A model generated the notes under the pieces. It had not been told where the DNA came from. It saw only the letters and a list, made by a program, of their open reading frames with translations, and made no database searches. 23,633 bases of DNA from Roseimarinus sp035271585 (GTDB lineage: Bacteria; Bacteroidota; Bacteroidia; Bacteroidales; Prolixibacteraceae). Position 1 is the stretch's first letter. Each line of letters begins with the position of its first letter. The stretch covers positions 1-23,633 of the forward strand of contig DATERL010000161.1 in the NCBI GenBank assembly GCA_035271585.1, written 5' to 3'. This document shows, in pieces, positions 8,288-15,047 of this stretch. The position numbers were made by a program, and so were the translations under genes.

Positions 8288-9049
8288 TTATAATTTAACA
8301 ATTGATCTTATTTTTGCTTTAAACAAATTTTTCTTCACTTCGGGGTTTAACATGGCCATACCAATGCAGTACTTGCTAAATCCCATTGAATTAATACGCA
8401 TTTCTTTCAAATAATTAATAAAAGGAGAGCTGCGGTTATCCCGTTCCTTTTTTATTTCGGCAATACATATACCGTTTGTTTTGATTTTAAGATTATGCTT
8501 TAGGTCAATGAAATTTATATCGTAATCGAGGGTTATTCGTTCTTTAAAATCTTTGTTGACTAAAGTTATTCTTATAAATCGATTACCGAGTGTCGGCACC
8601 AAATCTTCACTATTATAAGGAGTAAGTTTTTCAACAAACAAACCCGATTTCTCATCTTTATTGATTGGTGAACTGTTAAAATGTTCGATGCGTTTTTTTA
8701 TGGTTTCACCCTTGTTGTTTTTTTGTTTAACTTCTAGAAACTCCTTTTTTGAATAAATATATCTTCGAAGGCGGATTTTTTGTCGGTTAAGTTTACCATT
8801 ATGATGTAGTTGGTACATGGCATAATCGGGTGTGTCGAAATAGGTTGTTTCGTAAATCTGTTCGCGTTCGTCTTTAATCTCGACCATAAAATAATGATCG
8901 ACCGCTTTGCTCAGCAACTCGGGCAAAAAATCGACACTAAGAACAAATTTCGTGTCGGTTCTTCGCATTAAAGCAACCTTATCCATTTGTTTTAACGAAA
9001 TAGGATCGAATTGTGCTATTATCTCTTTTATATTACTTTCTAAACTCAT
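8288..9049 (-). CDS. VTC-domain polyphosphate polymerase
   Basis: I chose the start at 9049 (MSLESNIKEII), giving 253 residues. VTC domains form a basic tunnel that makes polyphosphate from nucleotide triphosphate. The expected residues are visible: Arg93/Arg95/Arg96 in KIRLRRY, Glu106 and Lys108 in FLEVKQK, Arg171 in ERITLDYDINF, the metal-binding Glu198 with Lys200 in IAEIKKE, and SKYCIG (225-230) near the end. YFDTPDYAMYQLH (70-82) is also standard. There is no membrane span, so membrane attachment probably comes through the DUF4956 protein encoded 14 nt downstream. The start overlaps the end of the preceding gene by 17 nt, which suggests translational coupling. Homology to triphosphate tunnel enzymes is certain; polyphosphate synthesis is likely but not proven by sequence alone. 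Confidence 0.92.
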   Translation of the reverse strand: MSLESNIKEIIAQFDPISLKQMDKVALMRRTDTKFVLSVDFLPELLSKAVDHYFMVEIKDEREQIYETTYFDTPDYAMYQLHHNGKLNRQKIRLRRYIYSKKEFLEVKQKNNKGETIKKRIEHFNSSPINKDEKSGLFVEKLTPYNSEDLVPTLGNRFIRITLVNKDFKERITLDYDINFIDLKHNLKIKTNGICIAEIKKERDNRSSPFINYLKEMRINSMGFSKYCIGMAMLNPEVKKNLFKAKIRSIVKL

Positions 9050-9446
9050 ATTTATAAAAACGCTTTTGGTATAAACGGTCTTTGTCGTCGTAATACAACT
9101 TTTCAACCCTTAGGTCAGTGTCGTATTTATATTCCATCCGGCGCAACTGTTTGCCTTTGCTATCCAACTCTGTCTCTTCAATCAAATTACCTTTTGCATC
9201 AAATTTATACTTTATCCACAAATCAATTTTTTTACCTTTATCGGAGTATTCTTTTATTTCAACCAATTCACCCCTAAAATCGTAAAACTCTTCTTTGAAT
9301 ATCGAAGGTTCAGAAGTTCCATCTTTTAAATTTTGTTCGAAATAACGTTTTACTTCGATACCATACTGAGTTGCTTCACTTTTTTTAATTTGTGCAAAGC
9401 CACTAAGCGATATGGTAACAAAAACAATTAATAATAGATGCTTCAT
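9033..9446 (-). CDS. Small secreted protein with YD/RHS-like strands
   Basis: A 137-residue protein with a signal peptide (MKHLLLIVFVTISLSGFAQ). The mature part is highly charged and consists of repeated short strands of the form YKFDAKGNLIEETELDSKG, EYKYDTDLRVEKLYYDDKD and so on, resembling YD/RHS or MORN-like beta-hairpin repeats, with about three to four units between residues 50 and 135. I do not recognise a named family, and no catalytic residues stand out. It lies 5 nt after the lipoprotein gene and overlaps the VTC gene by 17 nt, so it is firmly part of that operon. A periplasmic or surface binding role is an inference only. Confidence 0.75.
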   Translation of the reverse strand: MKHLLLIVFVTISLSGFAQIKKSEATQYGIEVKRYFEQNLKDGTSEPSIFKEEFYDFRGELVEIKEYSDKGKKIDLWIKYKFDAKGNLIEETELDSKGKQLRRMEYKYDTDLRVEKLYYDDKDRLYQKRFYKYEFRK

Positions 9447-9451
9447 ACTTT

Positions 9452-10201
9452 TTAAAATTTATCAGTTATAATATCGTCCAAGACTATAACTTCGCCCTTT
9501 TGGGTAATTTCTACCGTAGCTTTCTTAACAATGTCAGCTACACCACTATTGGAGTAAACATCTTCTGAATATACAAATACGACATACTTCCCAATTAGTA
9601 AATTTGAAAAGACATAAGTACCATCGCCTTGTGTGCGAATACGTTCACAGTAGAAGTCTTCATCGTTATATATCAGGTAAACTTCCTTTTCTTGTGCACC
9701 AAATATATCAGAAATTTCGAGATTGGGGTAAACCGAACTTTTTTTATAGTTTTTCTCAATAATTTTCCCCTTAATTTTAGCAGTTCCTTTATTCCAATTT
9801 AATGCTTTATAATTGTAAAGAATACCTAAATCGAGCGTTTCGTTTCTTTTAATCTCAATACTTTTTTGAATTGATATATCGTCAAGCGAATTGCCCGTAG
9901 AGTCGTTGGTTTCATAAAATAGCCTATAATTGCCTGGCCACAAGTATTCAAATCTAAAATCGCCATTAAAGCTCGATCTGATCCTGTCGCCAACTACGCT
10001 GTCGCCACCAAAAACGATAAATATATTTTCATCAACAGCAGGTTCCTCGCCTTGAAAAACAGTAAAATCATTATTGTAGTAACGAGTAACCAGTTTACCT
10101 GTCAGACTACTACTACCACCAAAGCCTTCGTCCTGAGTACAAGATACTGACACCAAAACTAAAAAAGCAGCGAACAAAAAACTTACACTTCTTAATTTCA
10201 T
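9452..10201 (-). CDS. Surface-type lipoprotein, first gene of the VTC operon
   Basis: A 249-residue protein with a lipoprotein signal (LVLVSVSC, lipid-bearing Cys21). TQDE follows the Cys; an acidic stretch just after the Cys is typical of the lipoprotein export signal that sends Bacteroidota lipoproteins to the cell surface. The mature part looks like two beta-sandwich domains of the carboxypeptidase-regulatory type: SLTGKLVTRYY...FRFEYLWPGNYRLFYE and AKIKGKIIEKNY...YVFSNLLIGKYVVFVY. No enzyme motif is seen, and I do not recognise a named family. It leads an operon of five tightly packed genes that includes a polyphosphate polymerase. A structural or binding role at the outer membrane is inferred. 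Confidence 0.78.
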   Translation of the reverse strand: MKLRSVSFLFAAFLVLVSVSCTQDEGFGGSSSLTGKLVTRYYNNDFTVFQGEEPAVDENIFIVFGGDSVVGDRIRSSFNGDFRFEYLWPGNYRLFYETNDSTGNSLDDISIQKSIEIKRNETLDLGILYNYKALNWNKGTAKIKGKIIEKNYKKSSVYPNLEISDIFGAQEKEVYLIYNDEDFYCERIRTQGDGTYVFSNLLIGKYVVFVYSEDVYSNSGVADIVKKATVEITQKGEVIVLDDIITDKF

Positions 10202-10750
10202 ACGTTATGATAATTTATTCGTAAAAGGTTAATTTTTAAAGTTGAACTCATGAATGCTTCGCATATGCCTTTAAAACATTCCAAAGTCTATACTACATAA
10301 GGTGTGCGAACTCCCCTGTTAGACTTTATCATTCATTATTAGTTTAAAATGAATTAATAAAAAAACCACATAAAAGTTTGATCCCCCTAAAAAAAGCTGA
10401 CATTTAAAATATCAACTTGTAAAAATATACTATTTTTTTGAAGTAACCCTACAATCTTATAACATAAATAATGCTTTCAAACATCCAAATCATCATTACT
10501 TAATACAACTAAGCACACAACATAGTGCAAATAATTGAGAGAAAAAGCCTCAACACGCAACAACTTCCATCCCAACTCGCTCGTTCAATGTGTAAAATTG
10601 AAATGACGCATTCAAGTTGAGTGTTTCAGAATTACCCTTATATTTGCATTTTTAAAAAACCAATTTATTAAATAAACGTTTTTTGTAATTCCGTTTTAAG
10701 CAATCAACTGTCTTGAAATCAATTACAAAGACAAAAGAAAAAAGGAAAAT
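10202..10750. other. Divergent intergenic region between lipoprotein operon and S46 gene
   Basis: This 549-nt AT-rich spacer drives two divergent units. The S46 side has a good promoter at 10617-10646 and a leader of about 100 nt. On the lipoprotein side the best match is TAGACTTTG (minus strand, 10290-10282), which has three rather than two bases between TA and TTTG. A 7-bp inverted repeat ATTCATT/AATGAAT lies at 10331-10354. I see no gene, no riboswitch and no clear regulator site in 10360-10610. Confidence 0.4.
10617..10646 (+). promoter_or_regulatory. Promoter of the S46 peptidase gene
   Basis: TTG (10617-10619), 19 nt, then TATATTTG (10639-10646): an exact fit to the Bacteroidota TTG-N19-TAnnTTTG promoter. 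Transcription would start near 10652, giving a leader of about 100 nt. Confidence 0.65.
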
Positions 10751-12910
10751 ATGAAGTTCTGTAAAGCATTAATTCTGATAGCAAGTCTGTTACTTGCAAT
10801 TTCCATTAGGGCCGATGAAGGAATGTGGCTTCCTTCATTTTTAAACAAAGTACAGCTTGATAAAATGCACCAACTGGGTGCAAAATTAAGTGCCGAAGAT
10901 ATTTACAGCATTAATAGTTCAAGCCTTAAAGATGCTGTAATTTCGTTAAATGGTGGTTCGTGTACAGGCGAAATTGTTTCAGCTGAAGGCCTATTTCTAA
11001 CCAACCACCACTGTGGTTATAGCCAAATACAGCAGCACTCATCCGAAGAACAAAATATTTTAAGAGACGGCTTTTGGGCAGCAACTAAATCTGACGAACT
11101 GAGCAATCCGGGAATGTTCGTTTCATTTTTAATTAGGGTTGAAGATGTAAGCGAAAAAGCACTAGAGAACGTGACTCCCAACATGACCGAACTTCAACGC
11201 AACAACAGCATTAACGCTACTATTACCAATATTGTTAAAGAAGCTACCGACAGCACTCATTATAATGCTACTGTAAAAGCATTCTACAATGACAACCAAT
11301 ACATTCTTTTTGTTTACGAAACATTCAGAGACATTCGCCTTGTTGGCGCACCCCCTCACTTTATAGGGAAATTTGGCGGTGACACCGACAACTGGATGTG
11401 GCCTCGCCACACCGGTGATTTTTCGATGTTCCGCGTTTACACAGCGCCCGACGGCACACCTGCCGAGTATGCCGAAGAAAATATTCCGCTGAGCCCGAGG
11501 CATTTTCTACCCATATCGTTAAAGGGATATACTGAAGGCGACTTCGCCATGATTATGGGCTACCCGGGCTCAACCAATCGCTACCTCACTGCCGATGGTG
11601 TTAAATTCACTATGGATATTGTAAATGCTACCCGCATAACTGCAAGAGAGCCTAAGCTTCAAATTATACGAAAACACATGGCAACCAGCAGCAAGGCAAC
11701 CATTATGTACGCATCGAAACATGCTCGCAGTTCAAATTACTATAAATATAGCATTGGCCAAAACAGAGGCATCGAAAGGCTTAATTTGGTTGAACGTAAA
11801 CGAAAAGTTGAAGATGACTTTTCGATCTGGGTCAGCCTTGATAGCGCTCGCATCGAAAAGTATGCACAAGCACTTCCCTTGCTCAGTGAAGCCTACCAAA
11901 ATACAGACGACGACAAAGCTGTAAACTTCATTTATGAAGCATTTTTATCGGGTCCCGAAATTTTCGGGCTGGCTTATCAATTTGAAACCTTATCAAAACG
12001 AATTTCGATTGATAAAAAGAACAACAAAAATAGCGTTAACAATACCATTGAAAGCTTAAAAGAACGTGGCGAGGTATTCTATAAAGATTATCATTCGGCC
12101 ACCGATCAATCAATTGTTGCAGCCCTCACAAAAATCTATGTTCAAAATGTCGATCAAAAATATTACCCTTCATTTATTACCCAAATTAATAAAAAGTATA
12201 AGGGCAACTATGAAGTCTGGGCCGAAAAGATTTTCAAAAACAGTTTATTCGGCAACTACGATTCGTACATGCGCTTTTTAGAAAACCCAAAAATAAAAAC
12301 ACTTAAAAAAGACCCAATATTCCGGGCTTCGTCCGAAATCTACAAAACACTATGGAGAGCGAGGGCCGAGAACGAACAAGACAACAACAAGCTTAACCGG
12401 GGCTATCGCATATTCATGGAAGGCTTACTCGAAATGAGCAGCGACAAAAACTACTATCCCAATGCCAACTCAACTATGCGATTAACCTATGGCAGCATTG
12501 GAGGTTACACGCCTGGGGATGGAACACACTACGATTACTATACAACTCTAAAAGGTTATATTGAGAAGGAAATACCTGGAGACAGGGAGTTTGATGTATG
12601 GCCACGATTAAAAGAATTGTATTACGCCAATGACTTTGGCGACTATGCCAACGAAAACGGAATGCTTAATACTTGTTTCATTTCAAACAACGACATCACC
12701 GGAGGAAATTCAGGCAGCCCCGTTATTAATGCAAATGGCGAATTAATTGGTATTGCCTTCGATGGTAACTGGGAAGCCATGAGTGGCGATATTGTTTTCG
12801 AAACTGAATTACAAAAATGCATCAATGTCGATATTCGATATGTAATGTGGGTTATCGACAAATTTGCAGGCGCCACGCATCTTATCGAGGAAATGAATTT
12901 GATAAAATAG
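10751..12910 (+). CDS. S46 dipeptidyl-peptidase, DPP7-like
   Basis: This 719-residue periplasmic serine peptidase removes dipeptides from the N-terminus of peptides. The signal peptide ends near Ala21, leaving the conserved mature start DEGMWLP. The triad fits the family: TNHHCGY (84-90, His86), RHTGDFS (Asp223) and GGNSGSP (Ser654). The residue 18 after the Ser is Gly672 in AFDGNWEAMSGD. In characterised enzymes Gly here marks DPP7 (bulky hydrophobic P1), while Arg marks DPP11 (Asp/Glu P1), so DPP7-type specificity is expected. Length is normal. With the DPP5-like S9 enzyme further right it could supply dipeptides for uptake and amino-acid fermentation. Confidence 0.95.
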   Translation: MKFCKALILIASLLLAISIRADEGMWLPSFLNKVQLDKMHQLGAKLSAEDIYSINSSSLKDAVISLNGGSCTGEIVSAEGLFLTNHHCGYSQIQQHSSEEQNILRDGFWAATKSDELSNPGMFVSFLIRVEDVSEKALENVTPNMTELQRNNSINATITNIVKEATDSTHYNATVKAFYNDNQYILFVYETFRDIRLVGAPPHFIGKFGGDTDNWMWPRHTGDFSMFRVYTAPDGTPAEYAEENIPLSPRHFLPISLKGYTEGDFAMIMGYPGSTNRYLTADGVKFTMDIVNATRITAREPKLQIIRKHMATSSKATIMYASKHARSSNYYKYSIGQNRGIERLNLVERKRKVEDDFSIWVSLDSARIEKYAQALPLLSEAYQNTDDDKAVNFIYEAFLSGPEIFGLAYQFETLSKRISIDKKNNKNSVNNTIESLKERGEVFYKDYHSATDQSIVAALTKIYVQNVDQKYYPSFITQINKKYKGNYEVWAEKIFKNSLFGNYDSYMRFLENPKIKTLKKDPIFRASSEIYKTLWRARAENEQDNNKLNRGYRIFMEGLLEMSSDKNYYPNANSTMRLTYGSIGGYTPGDGTHYDYYTTLKGYIEKEIPGDREFDVWPRLKELYYANDFGDYANENGMLNTCFISNNDITGGNSGSPVINANGELIGIAFDGNWEAMSGDIVFETELQKCINVDIRYVMWVIDKFAGATHLIEEMNLIK

Positions 12911-12984
12911 ATAACGATGTAACTAAGTTTTAATTTTCAAAATCATTTTTGTTTAAAGAGATAATATAAACCTATCTTTTTTGA

Positions 12985-12992
12985 TAAATTTG
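12985..12992 (+). promoter_or_regulatory. Candidate -7 box upstream of rnhA
   Basis: TAAATTTG followed by C fits TAnnTTTG and lies 46 nt before the rnhA start. No -33 element is found at the right distance, and the box abuts the hairpin at 12992-13020. Confidence 0.35.
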
Positions 12993-13020
12993 CCTGCTAA
13001 TTTTAGCAAACAGGCTTTTA
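12992..13020 (+). terminator. Possible terminator after the S46 gene
   Basis: GCCTG (12992-12996) pairs with CAGGC (13011-13015). Inside, GCTA/TAGC can pair further, and TTTTA follows. The stem is broken by a bulge and the T run is short, so it could also be a leader structure of rnhA. Confidence 0.4.
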
Positions 13021-13038
13021 CCTGCACACAATAATTAA

Positions 13039-13500
13039 ATGTCGCATAAAATAACAATTTATACCGATGGTGCTTCAAGAGGCAATCCGGGACCAGGAGG
13101 TTACGGCGTTGTAATGATGTCGGGATTGCATCGCAAGGAACTCTCGGAGGGTTTTAATTTAACGACCAACAACCGCATGGAATTGCTGGCAGTTATAAAA
13201 GGTCTCGAAGCATTAAAAGTTGATAATTGTGATGTAACAGTTTATACCGATTCGAAATATGTGGCCGATGCAGTAAGCAAAGGCTGGGTATTCGAATGGG
13301 TAAAAAAAAGGTTTAAAGGAAAAAAAAATCCCGATCTTTGGATGCGATTTTTAGAAATCTACAAAAAACACCAAGTTAAATTCATCTGGATAAAGGGACA
13401 TTCCAACATACCCGAAAACGAAAGATGCGACCAACTTGCAGTCGAGGCTTCGCAAGAACAAAACAAAAACGACGACATTGGCTATACAGCCAACAATTAA
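13039..13500 (+). CDS. rnhA: Ribonuclease HI
   Basis: A 153-residue cytoplasmic enzyme that cuts the RNA strand of RNA-DNA hybrids (R-loops, leftover primers). All catalytic residues are in their usual places: Asp10 in IYTDGASRGNPGPGGYG, Glu48 in NNRMELLAV, Asp71 in VYTDSKY, His121 in WIKGHS and Asp131 in ERCDQLAVEA. The basic handle region (KKRFKGKKNPDLWMRF, 89-104) is present. Length matches the E. coli enzyme. It lies just 8 nt upstream of waaA and is probably co-transcribed with it. Confidence 0.97.
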   Translation: MSHKITIYTDGASRGNPGPGGYGVVMMSGLHRKELSEGFNLTTNNRMELLAVIKGLEALKVDNCDVTVYTDSKYVADAVSKGWVFEWVKKRFKGKKNPDLWMRFLEIYKKHQVKFIWIKGHSNIPENERCDQLAVEASQEQNKNDDIGYTANN

Positions 13501-13508
13501 CATTTAAT

Positions 13509-14732
13509 ATGAAGATAGTATACAATATCGGGATTTACACACTTTACCTGCTCACATTAATTGCATCGCATTTTAATCCAAAAGCCAAACTTTGGATTCG
13601 CGGAAGAAAAGGTCAATTAAAAAAGATGAAAGCTGTTTTTTCGGGATCCGATCAAGTGGTTTGGGTACATTGTGCTTCGTTGGGCGAATTTGAACAAGGC
13701 AGGCCAGTTATCGAAGAAATAAAAAACCGCTTCCCTCATAAAAAAGTTTTACTCACCTTTTATTCCCCCTCGGGATACGAAGTGCAAAAAAACTATTCAA
13801 ATGCCGATTTTGTTTGTTATTTACCACTTGACACCCGTTTTAATATCAAAAAGCTGATTAAGTATGCAAAACCCGAAATGGTTTTCTTTATAAAATATGA
13901 ATATTGGTATAATGTTCTTTCAATTTTAAATAAAAAAGCAATACCTGTTTACTTCGTTTCAACAATTTTTAGAGAAGACCAACTTTTCTTCAAATCGTAT
14001 GGAAAATGGTATCGTAAAATGCTTAGCAAAGCAAGCCATTTCTTTCTTCAAAACGAAAGCTCGGCCGCACTTCTCGACACAATCAATATAAAAAACCACA
14101 CCATTACTGGCGATACCCGTTTCGATCGCGTAGCCAACATTTTAAAAAATGTAAAACCGCTCAAAATTGTCGAAGCTTTTATTAACGGCACACCAGTAAT
14201 TATAGCCGGTAGCACATGGAAATCCGAAGAAGCCTTATTGCGCCAATTTGTTTTGAAAAACCAAGGCATTAAAGTTGTTTTGGTGCCTCACGAAATCGAA
14301 AACGGGAACGTCGACCGCATAATGCAGAGCTATGGCGACAAAGCCATCAAATACAGCGAAGCTACAAAGGCTAATCTTAAAAACAAACAAGTGTTGGTAG
14401 TTGACTGCTACGGTATTTTAACCTCATTATATCAATATGGGCAAATTGCTGTAGTTGGTGGAGGTTTTGGTGCCGGCATCCACAACGTGCTTGAACCGGC
14501 AACTTTTGGTATGCCCATTATTTTTGGCCCCAACTACGAACGTTTTCGCGAAGCCATTGATTTAGTTAACCAAAATTCCGCATTCCCTGTAAATAACATT
14601 GAAGAATTTAACACCGTTTTATACCACTTGTTAGCCAACCCATCAACAACCGAGAAAATTGCCACCCAAGCAGCCCAATATGTAAAGAATAATGTTGGAG
14701 CTACACAAAAAATTCTCGACAAAGTTTTTTAA
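13509..14732 (+). CDS. waaA: 3-deoxy-D-manno-octulosonic acid (Kdo) transferase
   Basis: A 407-residue inner-membrane glycosyltransferase (GT30) that adds Kdo from CMP-Kdo to lipid A precursor, so the organism makes lipopolysaccharide. The start at 13509 is preferred over the longer frame to 13425, which would overlap rnhA. The N-terminal hydrophobic segment (IGIYTLYLLTLIASHF) anchors the protein. VWVHCASLGEFEQGRPVIEEI (51-71) contains the catalytic Glu60. The C-terminal domain has the CMP-Kdo-binding run VVGGGFGAGIHNVLEPATFG followed by MPIIFGPNYERF. The length is in the normal range. Kdo synthesis and lipid A genes are not in the window. Confidence 0.95.
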   Translation: MKIVYNIGIYTLYLLTLIASHFNPKAKLWIRGRKGQLKKMKAVFSGSDQVVWVHCASLGEFEQGRPVIEEIKNRFPHKKVLLTFYSPSGYEVQKNYSNADFVCYLPLDTRFNIKKLIKYAKPEMVFFIKYEYWYNVLSILNKKAIPVYFVSTIFREDQLFFKSYGKWYRKMLSKASHFFLQNESSAALLDTINIKNHTITGDTRFDRVANILKNVKPLKIVEAFINGTPVIIAGSTWKSEEALLRQFVLKNQGIKVVLVPHEIENGNVDRIMQSYGDKAIKYSEATKANLKNKQVLVVDCYGILTSLYQYGQIAVVGGGFGAGIHNVLEPATFGMPIIFGPNYERFREAIDLVNQNSAFPVNNIEEFNTVLYHLLANPSTTEKIATQAAQYVKNNVGATQKILDKVF

Positions 14733-14751
14733 CAATCAACTGTTGATTGTT
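14731..14751 (+). terminator. Perfect inverted repeat after waaA, weak terminator
   Basis: AACAATCAAC and GTTGATTGTT form a perfect inverted repeat around a single T; as RNA it gives a 9-bp AU-rich hairpin with a CUG loop starting on the waaA stop codon. What follows (TATGGCTATTTTATTTT) is a poor U-tract, so it may slow rather than end transcription, or act as a protein-binding palindrome. Confidence 0.35.
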
Positions 14752-15047
14752 TATGGCTATTTTATTTTAATTAACACTTGACTTTCTCGTTTTTTATTAA
14801 TATGACGAAGTCCCAACTTTAGAAACAAGTGATTTTTTTGGTAAACTTTTCACATTTTTGAAAATTACAATACCCTGCATTCCAAATACTTGATATCCCG
14901 AAGTTGATAACTTTTTAATAACTTCCCACGCAAGAGTTCTCCATATGTGCGCATTCTGTACTAAATTCGGTAACGAAAAATTAACTATAAATACACGAAA
15001 TAACAACAACCATATTTTTAAGTGGAACCCCTTTTTAATCATTACTT
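14733..15047. other. Intergenic region waaA - nrdJ
   Basis: 315 nt. Apart from the inverted repeat at its left end I see no good promoter box on the plus strand and no cobalamin riboswitch core, although nrdJ is B12-dependent. An 81-codon minus-strand frame (15042-14797) fills most of it but does not look like a real gene. Promoter elements for nrdJ therefore remain unidentified. Confidence 0.4.

Noticed and set aside
9050..9106. Longer start for the VTC gene at 9106
   Set aside because: The extra 19 residues overlap the YD-like gene further and are not VTC-like; MSLESNIKEII at 9049 is the natural start.
10331..10354. ATTCATT/AATGAAT inverted repeat as a terminator or operator
   Set aside because: The stem is only seven A/T-rich pairs with a 10-nt loop and no T-run, which is expected by chance in such DNA.
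13425..13508. Longer start for waaA at 13425
   Set aside because: It would overlap rnhA by 76 nt with an out-of-frame, low-complexity sequence; the start at 13509 is followed directly by the membrane anchor typical of the family.
14797..15042. 81-codon minus-strand frame in the waaA-nrdJ gap
   Set aside because: It begins 5 nt from the nrdJ ATG with no room for either gene's promoter, has no recognisable domain, and its composition looks like random AT-rich translation. Conservation in relatives would reopen the question.
14733..15047. Cobalamin riboswitch upstream of nrdJ
   Set aside because: I looked for the conserved B12-box core (GCCACTG-type) and its flanking helices and did not find them.
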